Assembly (NCBI GenBank): GCA_943789425.1
Contig: CALSUB010000011.1
Location: 84,890-148,889, forward strand
Reading direction: 5' to 3'
Length of the DNA stretch: 64,000 nucleotides
Origin: an uncultured Luminiphilus sp.
Lineage (GTDB): Bacteria > Pseudomonadota > Gammaproteobacteria > Pseudomonadales > Halieaceae
Each line of letters begins with the position of its first letter. Within the stretch, counting starts at the first letter, position 1. The notes beneath the pieces were generated by a model. The model was not told where the DNA came from. It did not search any database and was given only the letters and a program-made list of their open reading frames with translations. This document shows, piece after piece, positions 34,059 to 43,229 of the stretch. Position numbers and translations under genes: made by a program.

Positions 34059-34754
34059 TTAAGACCAACCGTCTTGTCGTTTTTTTCTGGGCCATAGTCG
34101 TGGAGCAATCACGGCCAAAATGACCCCGAGTAGGACGGCTAAAGCACCATCTAGCATTTGATTATTGGTAATACGTTCTCGTAAGCGCACATTTTCCAAG
34201 CGCAGCAAATCCGCTTCGGATCTTTCCGACTCTAATTCCGCGACCAGTTGCTGATTCATCAGATCTAGCTCGATCGCTGCCGATGAGACACGTTTTATTT
34301 CAGTGAGTTCATCGCGAGTCGTGTCGAGTTCGCGCTCAAGCTGATCGACCATGCTACCTGCTTTGTCTGCTTCAGATGAGCTGGCGTCGAGTTGATTCAC
34401 CAATCGATCTCGCTCGCCTCGAAATTGTTCCAGCTCTAGTCGGAGGTCGTTGATGAGCAGCGCCGCAGGCGGATCCACCTGCAGATACTGTGCGCGTATC
34501 CATCCCCGAGTGCCCCCCGGGCTTTCCACATCAATCCACTCATCATCATCGCTCTGCCCGTAAACGATTAGGACTGTGCCAGAGGGTAACCCTCGATTGA
34601 TGATGCGGTAGTCAGATCCCGGCCCGCTGCGGACTGGAACCAACACCATATCGCTGATGTATTGCGTCTCTTGAGCTGCGATCGTGGTTGCCCAACAGCA
34701 TGATAGGAGTGGCAGCATGACGGTTGCACGTCGAGCAATAGTGAGTAGTGTCAT
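34059..34754 (-). CDS. SH3-domain / coiled-coil membrane protein (YgiM/TIGR04211-like)
   Basis: A 231-residue envelope protein. It has a signal peptide (about 1-27, ending IAAQ-E), a bacterial SH3 domain (about 30-92; VPVRSGPGSDYRIINRGLPSG and GWIRAQYL), a coiled coil (about 95-200) and a C-terminal membrane anchor (about 204-219) with a basic tail. The same architecture is found in E. coli YgiM. Probably binds cell-wall components; role unclear. Its ATG overlaps the yciB stop. Confidence 0.87.
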   Translation of the reverse strand: MTLLTIARRATVMLPLLSCCWATTIAAQETQYISDMVLVPVRSGPGSDYRIINRGLPSGTVLIVYGQSDDDEWIDVESPGGTRGWIRAQYLQVDPPAALLINDLRLELEQFRGERDRLVNQLDASSSEADKAGSMVDQLERELDTTRDELTEIKRVSSAAIELDLMNQQLVAELESERSEADLLRLENVRLRERITNNQMLDGALAVLLGVILAVIAPRLWPRKKRQDGWS

Positions 34755-35356
34755 GGCGAATCTCGTGTCGGGTCAATATCTTGGTCTTCCGATTTCAAAT
34801 GAGGTGCCACGATCATTACCGTGAGCAACATCATCAGCAATATGAAACCAATACTGGAATACAATTTGTAGGATACCCAAAATGCTTCTTCATATTGGTA
34901 GGCGACGTACAGGTTGAGTGCCCCAACGGTGACAAAGTTTGTCACCCACAGCGCATTAACGCGCTTCCAGATAACCTCACTGAGGATCAGCTGTTGACTT
35001 AGCAGTCGCTCCATCAAGGTTTTTTCACCCACAAACTGTGAGCCGAAAAATAGCGCGGCCATCACCCAATTAAAGACCGTCGGTTTCCATTGAATGAATC
35101 GCTGATCCCGCAGCACTAAGGTTGCCGTTCCAAAAACGACGACTGCCACCATCATCCACATGAGCCGCTTATCGTTTCGTTGCGTGATGGTCAGCATGAT
35201 TAGCCAGACCGCGGTGGTGGCGATCATCAAGACCGCAGTGGCGCTGAAAAGACCGTCGAAGGTATGCGACCAAGCCCCCACTGTCAGCGTCTCGCCATCC
35301 ATCTGGTACGCGCCAAAAAATAGCACTATGGGCAGGAATTCTAAGATTTGTTTCAT
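34751..35356 (-). CDS. yciB: Inner-membrane septation protein YciB (IspZ)
   Basis: Polytopic membrane protein linked to cell division and envelope integrity. It has the family opening KQILEFLPIVLFFGAYQM, five to six hydrophobic segments, and the motifs KPTVFNWVMAALFFGSQ and VNALWVTNFVTVGALNLYVAY. It has 201 residues. First gene of a minus-strand unit yciB - SH3 protein - cyclophilin - pdxJ - RluA-family. Divergent from the PHP-domain gene across 121 bp. Confidence 0.95.
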   Translation of the reverse strand: MKQILEFLPIVLFFGAYQMDGETLTVGAWSHTFDGLFSATAVLMIATTAVWLIMLTITQRNDKRLMWMMVAVVVFGTATLVLRDQRFIQWKPTVFNWVMAALFFGSQFVGEKTLMERLLSQQLILSEVIWKRVNALWVTNFVTVGALNLYVAYQYEEAFWVSYKLYSSIGFILLMMLLTVMIVAPHLKSEDQDIDPTRDSP

Positions 35357-35477
35357 GTACTCGTCTGATTCAGCGTGCTAACGCTCGCCTTCGCCGTTGC
35401 AATGTTAGACAATCCCGCTCCCCTTCTCAGCTCACGGGCGGATTGCCACCTGGTTTGAGCGCAGTGTAGAGATTGCC

Positions 35478-36296
35478 TTGATAGACTTCCACACACATAG
35501 TGCCGCTTCTGATGGTGCGCTCTCTGCTTCGGATCTCATCGAGCGAGCAGCAAAAGAAGGCGTCAGCCGTCTCGCGCTGACGGATCACGATACGGTGAGA
35601 GGTTATCTTAGCGTTTATCAGGAGAGCCCGCCCGGCTTAGATCTGATCAGTGGTGTGGAGCTATCGTGCCAATGGGGCCGAGTCGGCATTCATGTTGTGG
35701 GGTTGGGTTTTCAGGTGCAGGCAACCGATATGAAAGCGCACCTTGTGGTGTTGGATGCTGCACGTAAAGACCGTGCCGAGCGTATTGCTCATCGTCTTGA
35801 ACGCGCAGGTATGCAGGGAGCGCTCGAGGGTGCGTTGACGGTTGCAGCAGGAGCGCAAATTGGTCGCCCACACTTCGCGAGTTGGATGGTGTCAGCAGGG
35901 CACGTGGCCAGTGAGCAGGAAGCATTTAAACGATTTCTCGGCAGCGGTAAGCCGGGAGATATTTCTATCTTGTGGCCGAGTCTTCAGGATACCGTTGAGG
36001 TGATCACTCGGTCTGGGGGAGTGGCGGTGCTGGCTCACCCACTACATTACCGCATGACAGCGACGCGCCTACGCGCCCTGGCCGATGCGTTTTGTGAAGC
36101 AGGAGGGGATGCCATTGAGGTGATTAATGGGCGGCCCAAGGCGGGTGACGTAGAGCAGTTGTGGCGGCTGGCTTCTGACCGCAACTTGCGTGTCTCTGTT
36201 GGTTCAGATTTTCATCGTGACTCGCCTTATGGGGCGGGTTTAGGCGTGAGCATCGCAGAGATGCCGGAGGGTATGGGCGTTTGGGAAAGACTATAG
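35478..36296 (+). CDS. PHP-domain phosphoesterase (RNase AM / YciV-TrpH family)
   Basis: Metal-dependent PHP-fold phosphoesterase. The N-terminus IDFHTHSAASDGALSASDL holds the HxH metal site, LTDHDT the second, and the end SDFHRDSPYG the last His. E. coli YciV (RNase AM) is a 5'-3' exonuclease that also hydrolyses pAp. It has 272 residues and a TTG start at 35478. It leads a plus-strand run toward yciO-like, scpA, scpB and rluB, as in many Gammaproteobacteria. Confidence 0.9.
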   Translation: MIDFHTHSAASDGALSASDLIERAAKEGVSRLALTDHDTVRGYLSVYQESPPGLDLISGVELSCQWGRVGIHVVGLGFQVQATDMKAHLVVLDAARKDRAERIAHRLERAGMQGALEGALTVAAGAQIGRPHFASWMVSAGHVASEQEAFKRFLGSGKPGDISILWPSLQDTVEVITRSGGVAVLAHPLHYRMTATRLRALADAFCEAGGDAIEVINGRPKAGDVEQLWRLASDRNLRVSVGSDFHRDSPYGAGLGVSIAEMPEGMGVWERL

Positions 36297-36420
36297 ATAA
36301 CGTTAACGCCACCGGAAATGCGCTCGCCATAGGGCACGTTGTTGATAGCGGTATCTGGAGCGCGCGACGGAGTACAAGCGCTGTGCGGACAGCGCCCCCC
36401 CATGCGCACGAGGCAGCGAT

Positions 36421-37047
36421 ATGAGCCAGTTTTTTGCGATTCATCCCGAGACGCCGCAGGTGCGCCTTATCAATCAGGCGGTGGCGATCATTCAGGGGGG
36501 AGGGGTTGTGGTTTACCCTACAGACTCGGCCTACGCGCTGGGCTGCCAACTGGGGAATAAGCGTGCGGTTGAGCGGATCCGCCGGATTCGTGCCTTGCAA
36601 GACGACCATAACTTTACGTTGGTGTGTCGCGATCTCTCAGAATTAGGTACCTATGCTCGCGTTGATAATGCCGTTTATCGATTACTGCGCCATGCAACAC
36701 CGGGGCCATTTACCTTTATTCTCGAGGCCACACGCGATGTCCCCAAACGGCTGGTTCAACCCAAGCGAAAGACGATTGGGTTAAGAGTGCCGGATCATCC
36801 GATTCCTCAGGCATTACTCAATGCGCTCGGCGAGCCTCTGATGAGTGCGACCTTGGCCCTACCCGGCGGTGATCTACCCCTATCTGACCCTCATGATATT
36901 CGTCAGCAGCTTGAGCATGACGTGGATCTGGTGATTGATGGCGGATTTTGTGGTTTAGAACCAACCAGCGTCATTGATTTGACCGCCTCGTTGCCCGTCA
37001 TTCTCAGACGCGGATTGGGTGATGTCAGCGACTTTGAGGTCGCCTGA
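36421..37047 (+). CDS. YciO/Sua5/YrdC-family protein
   Basis: Protein of the YrdC/Sua5 nucleotide-binding fold, in the YciO branch: VVYPTDSAYALGCQLGN, the KxR-type core (IRRIRALQDDHNFTLVCRDLSE), FTFILEATRDVPKRL, KRKTIGLRVPDH and SVIDLTAS. It has 208 residues. YrdC proteins make threonylcarbamoyl-AMP for tRNA t6A; YciO proteins are paralogues of less certain role. The genomic spot next to the PHP gene fits YciO. Confidence 0.9.
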   Translation: MSQFFAIHPETPQVRLINQAVAIIQGGGVVVYPTDSAYALGCQLGNKRAVERIRRIRALQDDHNFTLVCRDLSELGTYARVDNAVYRLLRHATPGPFTFILEATRDVPKRLVQPKRKTIGLRVPDHPIPQALLNALGEPLMSATLALPGGDLPLSDPHDIRQQLEHDVDLVIDGGFCGLEPTSVIDLTASLPVILRRGLGDVSDFEVA

Positions 37048-37062
37048 GGGTATACTCGTACC

Positions 37063-37941
37063 GTGACGAAATCCCCTGAACAATCGCCCAATCCCACGGA
37101 GGAAAGTGGGTCCCATGAGACGGTAGCCGCTGCGCCCGAACCGGTTATCGCTCGCCCAGAGCAAGCCGAAATGCCCTTCGCGATGGTGCGAGGACAGGCA
37201 GTGACCGAGCTGCCAAAAGATTTATATATTCCACCGCAGGCGCTGGAGGTGTTTTTAGAGGCGTTCGAGGGACCGCTTGATCTGTTGCTTTATCTCATTC
37301 GTCGACAAAATCTCGATATATTGGATATCGACGTGGCACAGATCACCGAGCAGTACATGCGTTATGTTGAACTGATGGATGCCATGCAGTTCGAGCTGGC
37401 AGCTGAGTACCTGTTGATGGCGGCGATGCTTGCTGAGATTAAATCACGCATGCTGTTGCCCAGAGCCACTGAAAATGAAGAAGACGAGGAAGATCCGCGC
37501 GCCAATCTGGTTCGTCGTTTGCAAGAATATGAGCGCTTCAAGCAAGCAGCGGAAGATCTTGAGGCGCTACCTCGTTTAGAGCGCGAGCTGTGGCAGGCCT
37601 CTGCCGCCCCACCTGATATTCGATCGGAGCGTCCGCTGCCCGAGGTCGATATGCGCGAAGTGCTGCTGGCGCTGAGTGAGGTATTGCGTCGCGCTGAGAT
37701 GTATCAGAGCCACCAGATTCAGCGAGAATCTTTGTCGACGCGTGAGCGGATGTCGCAGGTTCTAGAGACGCTTAAGGGCGATGGATTCGTCCCCTTTGTG
37801 ACGCTGTTTCGACCCGAAGAGGGACGCCTGGGCGTCGTCGTCACGTTCTTAGCGCTGATGGAGTTGATGAAGGAATCCCTGATTGAACTAGTCCAAACAG
37901 AGGGATTCGGTCCAATCCATATCAAGGTCAAATCGGAGTGA
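37063..37941 (+). CDS. scpA: Segregation and condensation protein ScpA
   Basis: Kleisin subunit of the SMC-ScpAB chromosome condensin. After a disordered N-terminal part (about 55 residues) comes the conserved block EAFEGPLDLLLYLIRRQNLDILDIDVAQITEQY (about 60-95), AAEYLLMAAMLAEIKSRMLLP, and a C-terminal winged-helix region. It has 292 residues, GTG start. The ATG of scpB overlaps its stop (4 bp), so the two are coupled. Confidence 0.96.
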   Translation: MTKSPEQSPNPTEESGSHETVAAAPEPVIARPEQAEMPFAMVRGQAVTELPKDLYIPPQALEVFLEAFEGPLDLLLYLIRRQNLDILDIDVAQITEQYMRYVELMDAMQFELAAEYLLMAAMLAEIKSRMLLPRATENEEDEEDPRANLVRRLQEYERFKQAAEDLEALPRLERELWQASAAPPDIRSERPLPEVDMREVLLALSEVLRRAEMYQSHQIQRESLSTRERMSQVLETLKGDGFVPFVTLFRPEEGRLGVVVTFLALMELMKESLIELVQTEGFGPIHIKVKSE

Positions 37942-38744
37942 ACATGGAAGCGGGTTTGGTGCAAATTCTCGAGGGTGCTTTGCTCGCGGCAGGGGAGCCC
38001 CTGTCTCTGCAACGCATGGCCATTTTGTTCGAAGAAGATGAGCGGCCGTCCACCGATGAGTTGCGGAGTGCGATTAAGATTGTTGGCGAGCGCTGTGAGG
38101 ACCGCGGTTATGAGCTGGTTCAAGTCGCGTCTGGTTATCGATTTCAGGTCCGCCAAAACTTGTCAGATTGGGTCGCCCGGTTATGGCAAGAGCGCCCCGC
38201 GCGATATTCACGTGCATTAATGGAGACCTTGTCGCTCATTGCGTATCGTCAGCCCATAACCCGCGGTGAAATCGAGGAAATTCGCGGCGTCGCGGTCAGC
38301 ACGAACATCGTTAAGACGCTGCTAGAGCGAGAATGGGTGCGCGTCGTAGGTCATCGGGATGTCCCCGGTAGACCTGCAATGTATGCCACTACGCGGCAGT
38401 TTCTTGATTATTTCAATTTAAAGTCGCTGGACCAACTACCGCCGTTGGCCGAAATTAAGGAGCTCGACAATTTGTCAGGTGAGTTGGGTTTGGAATTGCC
38501 CCAGGTACCAGACGATAGCCTTTCAAATGACGACCTCCCACATGGTGATCTACCGAATGATGACGTTCCACATGATGACGTCCCACATGATGACGTCCCG
38601 CATGATGACGTCCCGCATGATGACGTCCCGCATGATGAGAAGTCATTTGAGACCTCAGGCACCCAGACTGATGGTGCTGCCGATGAACTGGAGACGGTAG
38701 GCGATGGCGAAGCAGCGCCCGAAGCAGCCCCCGAAGCGTCCTAA
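37938..38744 (+). CDS. scpB: Segregation and condensation protein ScpB with acidic repeat tail
   Basis: Dimeric winged-helix partner of ScpA. The conserved core is residues 5 to about 180 (ALLAAGEPLSL, YSRALMETLSLIAYRQPITRGEIEEIRGV, VRVVGHRDVPGRPAMYATT). The remaining 85 residues are a disordered acidic tail with seven tandem 5-residue units, the last five reading VPHDD/VPHDE. The tail ends in PEAAPEAS. 268 residues; the tail overlaps the rluB start by 41 bp. Confidence 0.95.
   Translation: MNMEAGLVQILEGALLAAGEPLSLQRMAILFEEDERPSTDELRSAIKIVGERCEDRGYELVQVASGYRFQVRQNLSDWVARLWQERPARYSRALMETLSLIAYRQPITRGEIEEIRGVAVSTNIVKTLLEREWVRVVGHRDVPGRPAMYATTRQFLDYFNLKSLDQLPPLAEIKELDNLSGELGLELPQVPDDSLSNDDLPHGDLPNDDVPHDDVPHDDVPHDDVPHDDVPHDEKSFETSGTQTDGAADELETVGDGEAAPEAAPEAS
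38535..38639 (+). repeat. Seven 15-bp tandem repeats inside scpB
   Basis: Two degenerate units (CTCCCACATGGTGAT, CTACCGAATGATGAC) are followed by five near-identical copies of GTCCCGCATGATGAC (38565-38639). The unit is 15 bp, so copy-number changes keep the scpB frame. The near-identity of the last copies suggests recent expansion. Not a CRISPR: there are no spacers. Confidence 0.95.
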
Positions 38745-39603
38745 CGCTGCGGCGATACCCGCCGCAGATAAAGGTGAAAAGCTTCACAAGGTTCTCGCGA
38801 ATCTGGGTTTTGGCTCGCGCCGAAAGATGGAGCAATGGATCGAACAGGGTCGCCTGAAGTTAGACGGCAAGGTCGCGACACTGGGCGATCGCGTCACGGC
38901 AGAGCAGACGGTTCGCTTAGATGACAAACTCATTGCCCGAGAGCCAGCGGATCAGGTCCGTGTGTTGCTCTACCATAAGCCAGAGAGAGAGGTCTGTTCT
39001 CGCAGTGATCCTGAGAGTCGCAAGACCGTCTTCGACAGTCTGCCGCGTCTTCAAAGCGGGCGGTGGATTTCGGTAGGCCGACTAGATTTCAATACATCGG
39101 GGGTGTTGTTGTTCACCACTGATGGAGGCTTAGCCAATGCGCTCATGCACCCATCGAGCTCGATTGAACGCGAGTATTTGGTGCGGGTAATGGGCAAGGT
39201 GGACGAACCAATGTTGGAGCGGTTAAAAAGTGGGGTAGAGCTCGACGACGGTCCCGCACGTTTCACAGACATTCAGGAAGGCGGGGGTGATGGGATCAAT
39301 CGGTTCTTCTACGTCGTACTGATGGCGGGCAGAAATCGCGAAGTTAGACGACTGTGGGAATCCCAAGGGACGACCGTTTCTCGCCTAAAGCGTGTGCGCT
39401 ACGGCGAAGTCTTCCTGCCCTCAAAATTAAAAAAAGGGCAATCTTTAGAGCTGCCGCAACGCGACGTCGACGTGATTTATGCGATGGCGGGAGTGCCTAC
39501 CCGGGACGTGGCGAGTGTCACCAAAAAAGAACAAGAACGGCGTGACCGGTTTTCGGGCAAGGGCAAACGACTGACAGGCAGGCGGGGTCGCTGGGAACAC
39601 TAA
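38704..39603 (+). CDS. rluB: 23S rRNA pseudouridine2605 synthase RluB
   Basis: RsuA-family pseudouridine synthase. A basic N-terminus (about 20 residues) is followed by an S4 domain (KLHKVLANLGFGSRRKMEQWIEQGRL) and the catalytic domain with VGRLDFNTSGVLLFTTDG (catalytic Asp) and LMAGRNREVRRLWESQG. The C-terminus is very basic (GKGKRLTGRRGRW), as in RluB. It has 299 residues. It overlaps scpB; its stop abuts the yciK stop on the other strand. Confidence 0.95.
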   Translation: MAKQRPKQPPKRPNAAAIPAADKGEKLHKVLANLGFGSRRKMEQWIEQGRLKLDGKVATLGDRVTAEQTVRLDDKLIAREPADQVRVLLYHKPEREVCSRSDPESRKTVFDSLPRLQSGRWISVGRLDFNTSGVLLFTTDGGLANALMHPSSSIEREYLVRVMGKVDEPMLERLKSGVELDDGPARFTDIQEGGGDGINRFFYVVLMAGRNREVRRLWESQGTTVSRLKRVRYGEVFLPSKLKKGQSLELPQRDVDVIYAMAGVPTRDVASVTKKEQERRDRFSGKGKRLTGRRGRWEH

Positions 39604-40359
39604 TTAGTCCTGCGCACTCAACGTCTCGCCATGTAACGGTTGACTGGCGTCGCTGAGCAAATAAACCCAGTAAGCAGTGAGCGCGTCGGGAGACGGGTTG
39701 GTGTCAGGTTGTTCTCCCGGATACGCCATCCGTCGCATCTTGGTATTGACGGCTCCCGGATTCAGGCTATTCACTCGGATCTGGCTGGTCGCTTTCAACT
39801 CATCTGCCAGCACCTGCATATACCCCTCGATAGCAAACTTCGATACCGCATAGGCGCCCCAATAGGCTTTACCCCGCCGCCCGACTCCAGAACTGGTCAG
39901 AATAATGGAGGAGGGTGCGGCGTGCGTCAGCAACGGCATCAGCGCGCGCGTGAGCAAAAAAGTCGATGAGACATTGACCTGCATGACTTCTTGCCAACTT
40001 GCCGGTGAGGTCTGTGCTAATAATCGGCGCTCCCCCAGCACACTCGCATTATGAACCAGCCCGTCTAAAGTGATGTTCGCTTCTGTCAATTGCTCAGCGA
40101 GGGCCTCGTAGCGGGCGGCGTCAGTGGTATTGAGGTCAAGTGGAATGATGCCGGCTTCGCGGCCCCCTGCGCTCAGGATGTCATCGTAGACGGCTTCAAG
40201 TCCCGCTTCATTGCGACCTAATAGCAGCACTTCGGCGCCGACTTTCGCGCAGGCCAGCGCAACAGCACGACCGATCCCAGCACCGGCTCCGGTGATCAAT
40301 ACGGTTTTGTTAGCAAGCTCAGTATCAGAGGGTTGCCATTGATGGGGTAAAAAGCTCAT
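39604..40359 (-). CDS. yciK: YciK-type short-chain dehydrogenase
   Basis: SDR-family oxidoreductase of unknown substrate: NAD(P)-binding TGAGAGIGRAVALACA (about residues 22-37), a VHNASVLGERR loop, and the catalytic Ser...YxxxK as SSGVGRRGKAYWGAYAVSKFAIEG. It has 251 residues. The order yciK-mupP-ubiG on one strand matches Pseudomonas. Its start overlaps the mupP stop by 4 bp. Confidence 0.93.
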   Translation of the reverse strand: MSFLPHQWQPSDTELANKTVLITGAGAGIGRAVALACAKVGAEVLLLGRNEAGLEAVYDDILSAGGREAGIIPLDLNTTDAARYEALAEQLTEANITLDGLVHNASVLGERRLLAQTSPASWQEVMQVNVSSTFLLTRALMPLLTHAAPSSIILTSSGVGRRGKAYWGAYAVSKFAIEGYMQVLADELKATSQIRVNSLNPGAVNTKMRRMAYPGEQPDTNPSPDALTAYWVYLLSDASQPLHGETLSAQD

Positions 40360-41030
40360 TGCAGTTGGTTCTCAATCATCTGTGATAGCGCTAGGCTGCT
40401 ATGTGCAATGGCATCGGCTTCCCACGCTGTTGCCGTTTCCCCATCGGCAAGATAGCCGTAAGCGGCGGCGATAGTAGCGCAGCCAGCCGCCTTACCAGCC
40501 TCAATGTCGCGACGATGATCACCGACGAATACGCTGCGATCGGGTGGGCAGTTGAGTCGCTTGCAAGCCAGTATGAGTGATTCGGGATGGGGTTTAGGGT
40601 GACTCACATCATCCGGCGTGATGACGATATCAGCGGGTGGATTGAAGTCCATTTTTTCCATCAGTGGGTGCGCAAAGCGCGACAGTTTATTCGTCACGAC
40701 ACCCCACTTTATGCCGCTTACCCCCAGCGCTGACACCAGTGCGCGAAGGCCCGGATAGGGTTCGCTGTGTTGACCCAATCCTTTTTCGTAGTCGGTTAAA
40801 AACCGTTGGCGCCACTGCTCAAAGGTGGGGTCGGCAGTCTCGATCTCCAGTGCCGCAGCCACCATTCCAATGGCGCCGTCTGACACCCTGCTGCGAATGG
40901 CTTCGGGTGCGACGGCGGGTAAACCCGCTGCTTGCCTGAGCCGCAAGCCAATGGCCACAAATTCAGGCGCGGTATCGATCAAGGTGCCATCAAGGTCAAA
41001 CAGTACCGCGAGTGGCACATGACCGCTCAC
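40356..41030 (-). CDS. mupP: HAD phosphatase, probable MurNAc-6-phosphate phosphatase MupP
   Basis: HAD-superfamily phosphatase with motif I FDLDGTLIDTAPEF, motif II-like VVTNK, and motif III/IV KPHPES...VFVGDHRRDIEAGKAAG. Phosphoglycolate phosphatase (Gph) has the same pattern, but the position between ubiG and yciK is that of Pseudomonas MupP, a step in anhydro-MurNAc recycling. That would connect functionally with ampD/ampE at 3-4.6 kb. It has 224 residues; it overlaps both neighbours by 4 bp. Confidence 0.83.
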   Translation of the reverse strand: MSGHVPLAVLFDLDGTLIDTAPEFVAIGLRLRQAAGLPAVAPEAIRSRVSDGAIGMVAAALEIETADPTFEQWRQRFLTDYEKGLGQHSEPYPGLRALVSALGVSGIKWGVVTNKLSRFAHPLMEKMDFNPPADIVITPDDVSHPKPHPESLILACKRLNCPPDRSVFVGDHRRDIEAGKAAGCATIAAAYGYLADGETATAWEADAIAHSSLALSQMIENQLQ

Positions 41031-41734
41031 GGTTTACGTGCTCGAATCAGATAATTCACTGAGACATCGTCGGGGGTGAGGCGATAGTGCTGCGTGATCG
41101 GATTGTAGGTCATACCCACCATCTCCTGCATATCCAATCCGGCTGCTCGTATCCAACCCGCTAACTCTGAGGGCTTAATAAACTTCGCGTATTCGTGAGT
41201 GCCTTTGGGGAGCAGGTTCAGTACATATTCCGCGCCCACAATGGCAAACAGGAACGCTTTCGGATTTCGATTAATCGTCGAAAAAAATAAATCGCCACCG
41301 GATCGACACAAGTCCGCGCAGGCTTGTATGACGGTCGAGGGATCAGGCACGTGTTCTAGCATTTCTAGGCAGGTCACCACGTCAAAGTCCCCCTCGCGCG
41401 CTTCAGCCAACGCCTCTGCAGTGCTGAGTTGATAAGTGACGTCAACGCCGCTCTCTAACTGGTGTAAGCGCGCAACGGATAAGGGCGCCTCACCCATATC
41501 GATGCCGGTCACAGAGGCGCCCCGGTGTGCCAGCGCTTCGCACAGCAGGCCGCCGCCGCAGCCGACATCCAATAAGGTTTTACCTTTTACATCCGCTCGT
41601 TCATCAATCCAGCCTGCGCGCAAAGGGTTGATGTCATGCAATGGTTTGAATTCACTATTGGGATCCCACCAACGTGACGCCAGTTTTTCGAATTTAGCAA
41701 TTTCGTCGTAATCAACATTTTCAGGGGTGGACAT
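41027..41734 (-). CDS. ubiG: Ubiquinone biosynthesis O-methyltransferase UbiG
   Basis: SAM-dependent methyltransferase performing both O-methylations of ubiquinone synthesis. It has FEKLASRWWDPNSEFKPLHDINPLR near the N-terminus, SAM motif LLDVGCGGGLLCEALAHRG (about residues 52-70), TCLEMLEHVPDP, and a C-terminal GMTYNPITQHYRL that is typical of UbiG. It has 235 residues. Confidence 0.97.
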   Translation of the reverse strand: MSTPENVDYDEIAKFEKLASRWWDPNSEFKPLHDINPLRAGWIDERADVKGKTLLDVGCGGGLLCEALAHRGASVTGIDMGEAPLSVARLHQLESGVDVTYQLSTAEALAEAREGDFDVVTCLEMLEHVPDPSTVIQACADLCRSGGDLFFSTINRNPKAFLFAIVGAEYVLNLLPKGTHEYAKFIKPSELAGWIRAAGLDMQEMVGMTYNPITQHYRLTPDDVSVNYLIRARKP

Positions 41735-41738
41735 AAGG

Positions 41739-43067
41739 CTAAGACTCCAGTGTCTTGCGAAAGGCGCCGAGTTGTTGAGACCATCGCTCGGCTCGCGTCA
41801 TCAGGTCAGTGTAGTCGAGTGTTAGCAGGCGGCCGTCTTGCAGGAGGGGTTTACCAGCAACCCAGCTCCAGGACACCTCCTGGCCACTGGTGGCATACAC
41901 CAGACTGGAGGCGAGGTTATGGTTGGGTGAGAGTGGTAACGCAGAGACATTAATGGCAATGAGGTCCGCCACTTTGCCCGGTTCTATGCTGCCCAGCGTG
42001 TCCTCTTTTCCCAGCGCTCGCGCGCCTGCTAATGTCGCCATTTCTAGGGCGGTCCAAGCATCGACCGCTGTAGGGTCGCCATGCTGTGTCTTGCCAATCA
42101 ATGACGCGGTTTGCATTTCTGCCAGCATGCTGAGTCGATTACTACTGGCCGCACCATCCGTGCCCAGCGCGACGTTAATGCCGAGATCGAGCAGGCGCTG
42201 CACCGGGCAGATGCCTACACCAAGCTTGAGGTTTGACCGGGGGCAGTGGACCACATGGGCGCCATACTTGGCGACAGTTTCCATGTCTTGCTCGCCTATT
42301 GCTGTCATGTGCACGCACTGTGTTCGTGGACCGAGTAATCCGAGACGCTCGAGCAAATCAACCGGACGGACGCCGGTGCGCTCCACCGCAGTGAGCACCT
42401 CTTCGCGACTCTCGTGTAAGTGAATTTGCACAGAGGCCTCTAGCTCGTCGGCTAGCACGGCAACTTTGGCCAGCGTCTCCTCCTTCACCATGTAGGTAGA
42501 GTGAGGCCCAAACCCAATATCAATGCGATCGTGATCCCGATAGTCATCACGCAATGCTAACCCTCGATTGATACCTTCCTCCGCGTTGCGTGCCCAACCC
42601 GTCTCGACATCAATGACCGGAAAAGTTAGCAGTCCTCGTAAACCTGCGCGGTCAATGGATGCGGCGGTCACGTCGGGGAAGAAATAATGATCTGCGAGTG
42701 TTGTGGTGCCCCCCAACAGTAAATCGGCGAGGGCGAGGTCGGACCCGTCGCGCACAAAATCCGGGCTGATAAACTCTCGCTCGGTGGGCCATATGTAGTC
42801 TTGCAGCCATGTCATGAGCGATAAGTCATCCGCATAACCGCGCAGTAGCGACATAGCAGAATGACAATGCAAATTGATGAGCCCTGGCATGAGTACGCAG
42901 CCCGGTAAAGGCGTGTGCTCAACATCGATGAGTAGCGCCTCTGACCGAGGCAGAATCGCGGCGATTTGACCCCCTTTTAACGCAACGCTGTGGTCCGAGA
43001 GTACCTGGCGCCGAGGCATAATAGGCACCACATGGTCAGGGTGCAAAACAGTATCAAAGTCGGACAT
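41739..43067 (-). CDS. TRZ/ATZ-family amidohydrolase (MTA/SAH deaminase type)
   Basis: Zinc/iron amidohydrolase related to 5-methylthioadenosine/S-adenosylhomocysteine deaminase. Metal-site blocks are LINLHCHSAMSLLRGYADD (HxH), HLHESREEV, HCPRSNLKLG and LGTDGAASSN. It has 442 residues from ATG 43067, which has AAGGAG 5 nt upstream; a longer reading frame lacks such a site. In Pseudomonas the homologue lies between ubiG and mtnA; mtnA is absent here. It should recycle the purine part of MTA or SAH. Confidence 0.88.
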   Translation of the reverse strand: MSDFDTVLHPDHVVPIMPRRQVLSDHSVALKGGQIAAILPRSEALLIDVEHTPLPGCVLMPGLINLHCHSAMSLLRGYADDLSLMTWLQDYIWPTEREFISPDFVRDGSDLALADLLLGGTTTLADHYFFPDVTAASIDRAGLRGLLTFPVIDVETGWARNAEEGINRGLALRDDYRDHDRIDIGFGPHSTYMVKEETLAKVAVLADELEASVQIHLHESREEVLTAVERTGVRPVDLLERLGLLGPRTQCVHMTAIGEQDMETVAKYGAHVVHCPRSNLKLGVGICPVQRLLDLGINVALGTDGAASSNRLSMLAEMQTASLIGKTQHGDPTAVDAWTALEMATLAGARALGKEDTLGSIEPGKVADLIAINVSALPLSPNHNLASSLVYATSGQEVSWSWVAGKPLLQDGRLLTLDYTDLMTRAERWSQQLGAFRKTLES

Positions 43068-43229
43068 AGGAGCTCCTTTTTCCGCTGGGAAGTATACCCC
43101 GATGTGTGGCGATTCAGTGGCGTCTCTCAGGCCCTTACGATTCGCTCTGAAGCTGGTTATTAGGTACACTGTCGCTTATGGATGGGGGCCGCTCTTGGCT
43201 CTCTTATTTCGCCCAATTGAGTAGGCCGA

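Noticed and set aside
36297..36420. AACGTTAACG-containing gap between the PHP gene and the YciO-like gene as an operator
   Set aside because: The palindromic look is short and AT-rich matches of this size are expected by chance; no supporting promoter was found.
38535..38662. Regular short repeats that could look like a small CRISPR or satellite
   Set aside because: The units are contiguous 15-mers without spacers and lie in frame inside scpB.
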